This document shows, piece by piece, positions 5,823 to 8,846 of a DNA stretch of 8,846 bases (the stretch's first letter is position 1; every line of letters begins with the position of its first letter). Where the stretch lies: assembly GCA_949516455.1 (NCBI GenBank), contig CATILC010000079.1, positions 1 through 8,846 on the forward strand. Direction: 5' to 3'. The position numbers and the translations under genes are program-made. The notes beneath the pieces were generated by a model, which was not told where the DNA came from, did not search any database, and was given only the letters and a program-made list of their open reading frames with translations. The DNA comes from Flavobacteriia bacterium (lineage in GTDB: Bacteria > Bacteroidota > Bacteroidia > Flavobacteriales > Schleiferiaceae).

Positions 5823-8069
5823 ATGAAACACCTCTCTCTCATCCTTGCATTGATATGCACCTGCTGGACTGCTCAGGCTCAGATCCCCTATGTCAGCATC
5901 ACCAGCATCATGACCATTCCGCAGTCTGATCTGCAGAATTGCAACGACACCACGAGCTATCTGGGCGATACAGTGGTCACACGAGGCATCGTCATCATAG
6001 ATGGCGGTCTGACTGAAGTGGCTTCTGGCAGCGTACAAGGCGGTCTTCGTCCGTTCATACATGTGGTGGACACCGCCGCAGGTGGCACAATGGATCCTTT
6101 CAGCTCCATCGAGGTGATGGGTGTGATCCGCGATGCCTCTGGCAACCTCATCCCACACCCCAACTTTATCTACGTGGCTCCTGGCGATGTGGTCGAGATC
6201 ACGGGGATCGTAGGAGAATACAACGGAAGCAAGCAGATCTCTCTGCTCGATGGAAATTCCTTCAACGTTTTGAATACCGCCGCTGCTCCGAGTCCGGCCA
6301 TCGTTCCATTGAGCGATCTGAACGACCCCAATGCGATCAACCAATTGCCCACCGGTGAGCAATGGGAAGGCGCCTATGCCAAGATCGAGAACGTGACCGT
6401 TTCAGAGGTCATCTACTTTTCTGGCGGCAGCCGCGTGAGCTTCAATATTGTGGACGGAAGCGGAAACCGGATGAATGTATCCGATCGCTACCTCGCCCAG
6501 AAATTGCCCTCACATCAGGTGATCAATGCCAATTCACCCAATTCCACCGCAGCAGGCGGACCCGGCACCGGCACTTTTGTCCCTCCCGTCCCCGGAACGT
6601 TTTACAACAGCATCAGCGGGGTGATCCGCCACGATGCCAATGGATGCACAGGCGATAATGGACGCGGCTATGAGATCAACCCATTTCTTGCATCTCACTA
6701 CGACCTGGGCTATGCGCCTCCCTACATCGCCAATGTAGACCGAGATCCGCTGATCCCGACCAGCAACCAAAGTCCGGACATCACCATGAACATCACCGAT
6801 TTTGACGGAAGCGTGGACAGCGTCTCCTTCTGGTACTCCGACGATGCGAATCTGCTGCCGAGTCAGTTCCAGCAGGGAAGCATTGCCTTGCTCGCTGGTA
6901 CAACGGATGAATACGAGGCCAATCTGCCGAATTTCCCTGACGGCACGCTGGTGCGTTATTACATCTACGCCGAAGACAACGACGGCAACGGTTCCTATCT
7001 TCCCTCCAAGCCGCTCAATCAGGCCGAACCCAACTTTGACTATTACACCGTTCGCGACAACGGTCTGATCATCCCGGACATTCAGTTCTCGCTGGCGCCC
7101 AATGGAAACTCCCCATTTGTGGGCAATACCGTGACCGTGACCGGCTATGCGACCAGCTCCACCAAGCCCTACGATCTGGGCTATGTCTACATCCAGGACC
7201 CCAACTACAGCGAGTGGTCGGGCATCGCTCTGAGAGGGAGCAACTCCCTGACGGATGTGTTCCGCGGAGAAGAAGTGACCGTGACCGGACAGGTCGTGGA
7301 GTCGTTCGGTTTCACCATGATCGATGTACTGAGCCTGAACCGCACCGGAAACGTCATGATGGTGCCTCCTGTTTCCATCGATCCTTCGGACAGTGCGGCC
7401 TATGCCGACCGGACCGTAGAGAAGTACGAAGGCATGCTCATTCGGGCCGAACTGCCTGGAAGCAAGATCTGGATCACCGAGGAAAACCTCGGATTTGGCG
7501 ACTATGCGATCTCCACACAGGCCGGTGCGCCCTTGCAGCGCTCCATGCGCGTACTTGCCGGAAGGCAGAGCAGCACCTCGCAGTCTTCACTCTATGTTTC
7601 TCTCGTGACCGATACCGCTCTAAGGAGCGTCAACGGATTCATGGAAGTTCCTGCGATCGCGGTTTCCGACACCATGAACATGGATGCCCTGGTCGGGGTG
7701 CTGAGCTATGGGTTCAGCAACTACCGCATCCTGCCCAGGAACAATGACGATTTCATCGGCGTCAATGTCGCTCTCGATTCTACGGACCTCGCCTCTTCGC
7801 CCTTCAATATTGAAGAGATCCATGCGCTGCCCGGAGTCAAGGTGTATCCGAATCCGAACGCTGGAGAATTCCGCGTGGGAATGGAGTCCATTCGTCCCAT
7901 GACCTATCGCCTGATGAACTTCCAGGGGCAGCTGCTGCAGGAAGGCATCATTGAGCGGGACGGACAGCGGATCGACGCGAGCCAACTGCCCAGTGGTTTC
8001 TACACTCTGATCCTCAAAGATTCAGCCACTGAGCGCCACGCGGTCGAAAAGATCCTGATCCGCCGATAG
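5823..8069 (+). CDS. Secreted multi-OB-fold protein with type A T9SS sorting domain
   Basis: 748 residues. Residues 1-20 are a signal peptide (cleavage near TAQAQ). Segment 46-150 resembles the OB fold found in extracellular nucleases (YhcR-type): LGDTVVTRGIV near its start and APGDVVEITGIVGEY near its end. Segment 178-298 is a second OB-like unit (EQWEGAYAKIENV, then SISGVIRHD). Residues about 299-405 look like an Ig-like spacer ending in VRYYIYAEDNDGNG. A third OB unit (432-510) has VTVTGYA, GYVYIQDP and EEVTVTGQV; a fourth (about 515-655) ends in YRILPRNNDDF. Residues 672-748 are a classic T9SS type A sorting domain: VKVYPNPNAGEF, then LPSGFYTLIL, ending EKILIRR. There is no catalytic domain. 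OB folds of this kind usually accompany EEP nucleases in a single chain, so it probably binds nucleic acid for, or with, the nuclease two genes upstream. The gene starts 23 bases after the preceding stop codon. Confidence 0.9.
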   Translation: MKHLSLILALICTCWTAQAQIPYVSITSIMTIPQSDLQNCNDTTSYLGDTVVTRGIVIIDGGLTEVASGSVQGGLRPFIHVVDTAAGGTMDPFSSIEVMGVIRDASGNLIPHPNFIYVAPGDVVEITGIVGEYNGSKQISLLDGNSFNVLNTAAAPSPAIVPLSDLNDPNAINQLPTGEQWEGAYAKIENVTVSEVIYFSGGSRVSFNIVDGSGNRMNVSDRYLAQKLPSHQVINANSPNSTAAGGPGTGTFVPPVPGTFYNSISGVIRHDANGCTGDNGRGYEINPFLASHYDLGYAPPYIANVDRDPLIPTSNQSPDITMNITDFDGSVDSVSFWYSDDANLLPSQFQQGSIALLAGTTDEYEANLPNFPDGTLVRYYIYAEDNDGNGSYLPSKPLNQAEPNFDYYTVRDNGLIIPDIQFSLAPNGNSPFVGNTVTVTGYATSSTKPYDLGYVYIQDPNYSEWSGIALRGSNSLTDVFRGEEVTVTGQVVESFGFTMIDVLSLNRTGNVMMVPPVSIDPSDSAAYADRTVEKYEGMLIRAELPGSKIWITEENLGFGDYAISTQAGAPLQRSMRVLAGRQSSTSQSSLYVSLVTDTALRSVNGFMEVPAIAVSDTMNMDALVGVLSYGFSNYRILPRNNDDFIGVNVALDSTDLASSPFNIEEIHALPGVKVYPNPNAGEFRVGMESIRPMTYRLMNFQGQLLQEGIIERDGQRIDASQLPSGFYTLILKDSATERHAVEKILIRR
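7131..7288 (+). repeat. 14-bp direct repeat inside the third OB unit
   Basis: GTGACCGTGACCGG occurs at 7131-7144 and again at 7275-7288, both times in frame and both times encoding V-T-V-T-G. The two copies correspond to the opening and closing strands of one OB fold, where this family often has V-x-V-x-G. The identity is therefore probably protein-level convergence or codon preference, not a DNA element. Confidence 0.6.
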
Positions 8070-8081
8070 GCGATCGCCTCC

Positions 8082-8846
8082 GTGCGCTGGAAAAAAGCAC
8101 ATATTGGATGGATGGGAGCGGTTCTGCTCCTTTCCCTCTCCTGCAGGAAAACGGGTGAGCTGTTGCCGAACAGCCCGCCCGACTCCTACTTCGTAGTGGA
8201 CAGCATTCCCCTTTCCGGACAGCAAAGACTGAACAGTCAGGTGTCGCTGAGTTGGTATGGCACAGACCGAGACGGTTATGTGACCGGTTTCGAACTGAGC
8301 GAGGATGGTGTGAACTGGCGATTCACAGAGCAACAAGACAGTTTGTTCAAGTTTGCCTTGCCCAGCGGCAACGACTCAGTGGACATCGAACTCTGGCTGC
8401 GTTCTGTGGACGACAAAGGAGCGGTCGATCCCGACCCCGCCTTCTTGCGCATTCCCGTGAAGAATTCGCCTCCGCAGGCCTCCTTTGAACAGAAGGCGCT
8501 TCCCAACGACAGTGTGCGATCGGTGGTGACCTTCCGCTGGAACTATTCGGATCCCGATGGGGCCGGATCTGTCGTCTCTGCATTCCTAAAAGTCAATCAG
8601 GGCAGCTGGACGCCCATCGACCGCAATCAGGCGCTCATCTCTCTGGTACTCGACCCTTCAGCATCCGGGGTCGCCACAGCTGAGCTTTACTACGGCACAG
8701 AGAACAATGCATCCCTGACCGTGGATGGGCTTCTTGCAGACGCGCCCAATCAGATTTATTTGAAGGTGCAGGATCTGGCGGGCTCAGAAAGCCCTGTGGA
8801 TTCGTCCAATGTGTTCTTCCTGCGCCAAAAGACCAGCGACCTCCTG
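8082..8846 (+). CDS. Putative surface lipoprotein with Ig/FN3-like units (partial, GTG start)
   Basis: An open frame of 255 codons runs from a GTG at 8082 to the window edge without a stop, so the 3' end is missing. The first 21 residues form a lipoprotein-like signal: VRWKK charged start, hydrophobic GAVLLLSLS, then C21. The box (SLSC) is looser than the classical LxGC but acceptable for Bacteroidota. The later ATG at 8112 would remove all positive charges, so I prefer the GTG, which lies 12 bases after the preceding stop. Residues 50-128 form an Ig/FN3-like unit with WYGTDRDGYVTGFE and LRSVDDKGAVDPDPAF; a second unit begins near 129 (NSPPQASF) and contains WNYSDPDG. Such repeats are common in surface lipoproteins of Bacteroidota. 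It is probably an outer-membrane partner of the preceding secreted proteins. No enzymatic motif is visible. Confidence 0.82.
   Translation, partial: MRWKKAHIGWMGAVLLLSLSCRKTGELLPNSPPDSYFVVDSIPLSGQQRLNSQVSLSWYGTDRDGYVTGFELSEDGVNWRFTEQQDSLFKFALPSGNDSVDIELWLRSVDDKGAVDPDPAFLRIPVKNSPPQASFEQKALPNDSVRSVVTFRWNYSDPDGAGSVVSAFLKVNQGSWTPIDRNQALISLVLDPSASGVATAELYYGTENNASLTVDGLLADAPNQIYLKVQDLAGSESPVDSSNVFFLRQKTSDLL

Noticed and set aside
5769..6362. Minus-strand open frame of 197 codons
   Set aside because: It is antisense to the start of the OB-fold protein, including its signal peptide; no domain is seen in the translation.
8067..8084. TAG readthrough joining the OB protein to the downstream lipoprotein in the same frame
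   Set aside because: The two genes are in the same frame, but the OB protein ends in a complete sorting domain and the next gene has its own lipoprotein signal, so two proteins are far more likely.

Overview
The window looks like a chromosomal segment of a member of the phylum Bacteroidota with a fairly GC-rich genome. I infer this from the NusA and RimP sequences, from three secreted proteins with C-terminal regions of the type IX secretion system (T9SS, Por) kind, from a loosely boxed lipoprotein, and from the lack of clear Shine-Dalgarno sequences. The genus cannot be named from this sequence.

Left part, minus strand (1-1386): the 5' end of nusA (cut by the window edge), rimP ending exactly where nusA begins, and a Sir2-family NAD-dependent protein deacylase. 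A short GC hairpin with a U-tract lies between the Sir2 gene and rimP. It can end the Sir2 transcript, and it also sits only 8 bases before the rimP start codon. The Sir2 protein has the Tyr-x-x-Arg signature of desuccinylase-type sirtuins but lacks a complete four-cysteine zinc site.

Middle (1387-2271): a short divergent intergenic region with small repeats, then a plus-strand FRG-domain protein of unknown function.

Right part, plus strand (2318-8846): four tightly packed genes with gaps of -10, 23 and 12 bases, very likely one operon for cell-surface or extracellular products. They encode (i) a secreted endonuclease/exonuclease/phosphatase-fold hydrolase with an intact active site, (ii) a 720-residue secreted protein with a fibronectin-III-like segment and a calcium-loop-like motif, (iii) a 748-residue secreted protein of four OB-like segments arranged as two pairs around an Ig-like spacer, and (iv) a GTG-started lipoprotein with Ig/FN3-like units, running off the window. 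OB folds of this type are usually fused to the nuclease in known extracellular nucleases. Here catalytic and OB parts are separate polypeptides, each with its own signal peptide and T9SS-like tail. I infer that the four proteins may act together on extracellular DNA or another phosphodiester at the cell surface, but this is untested.
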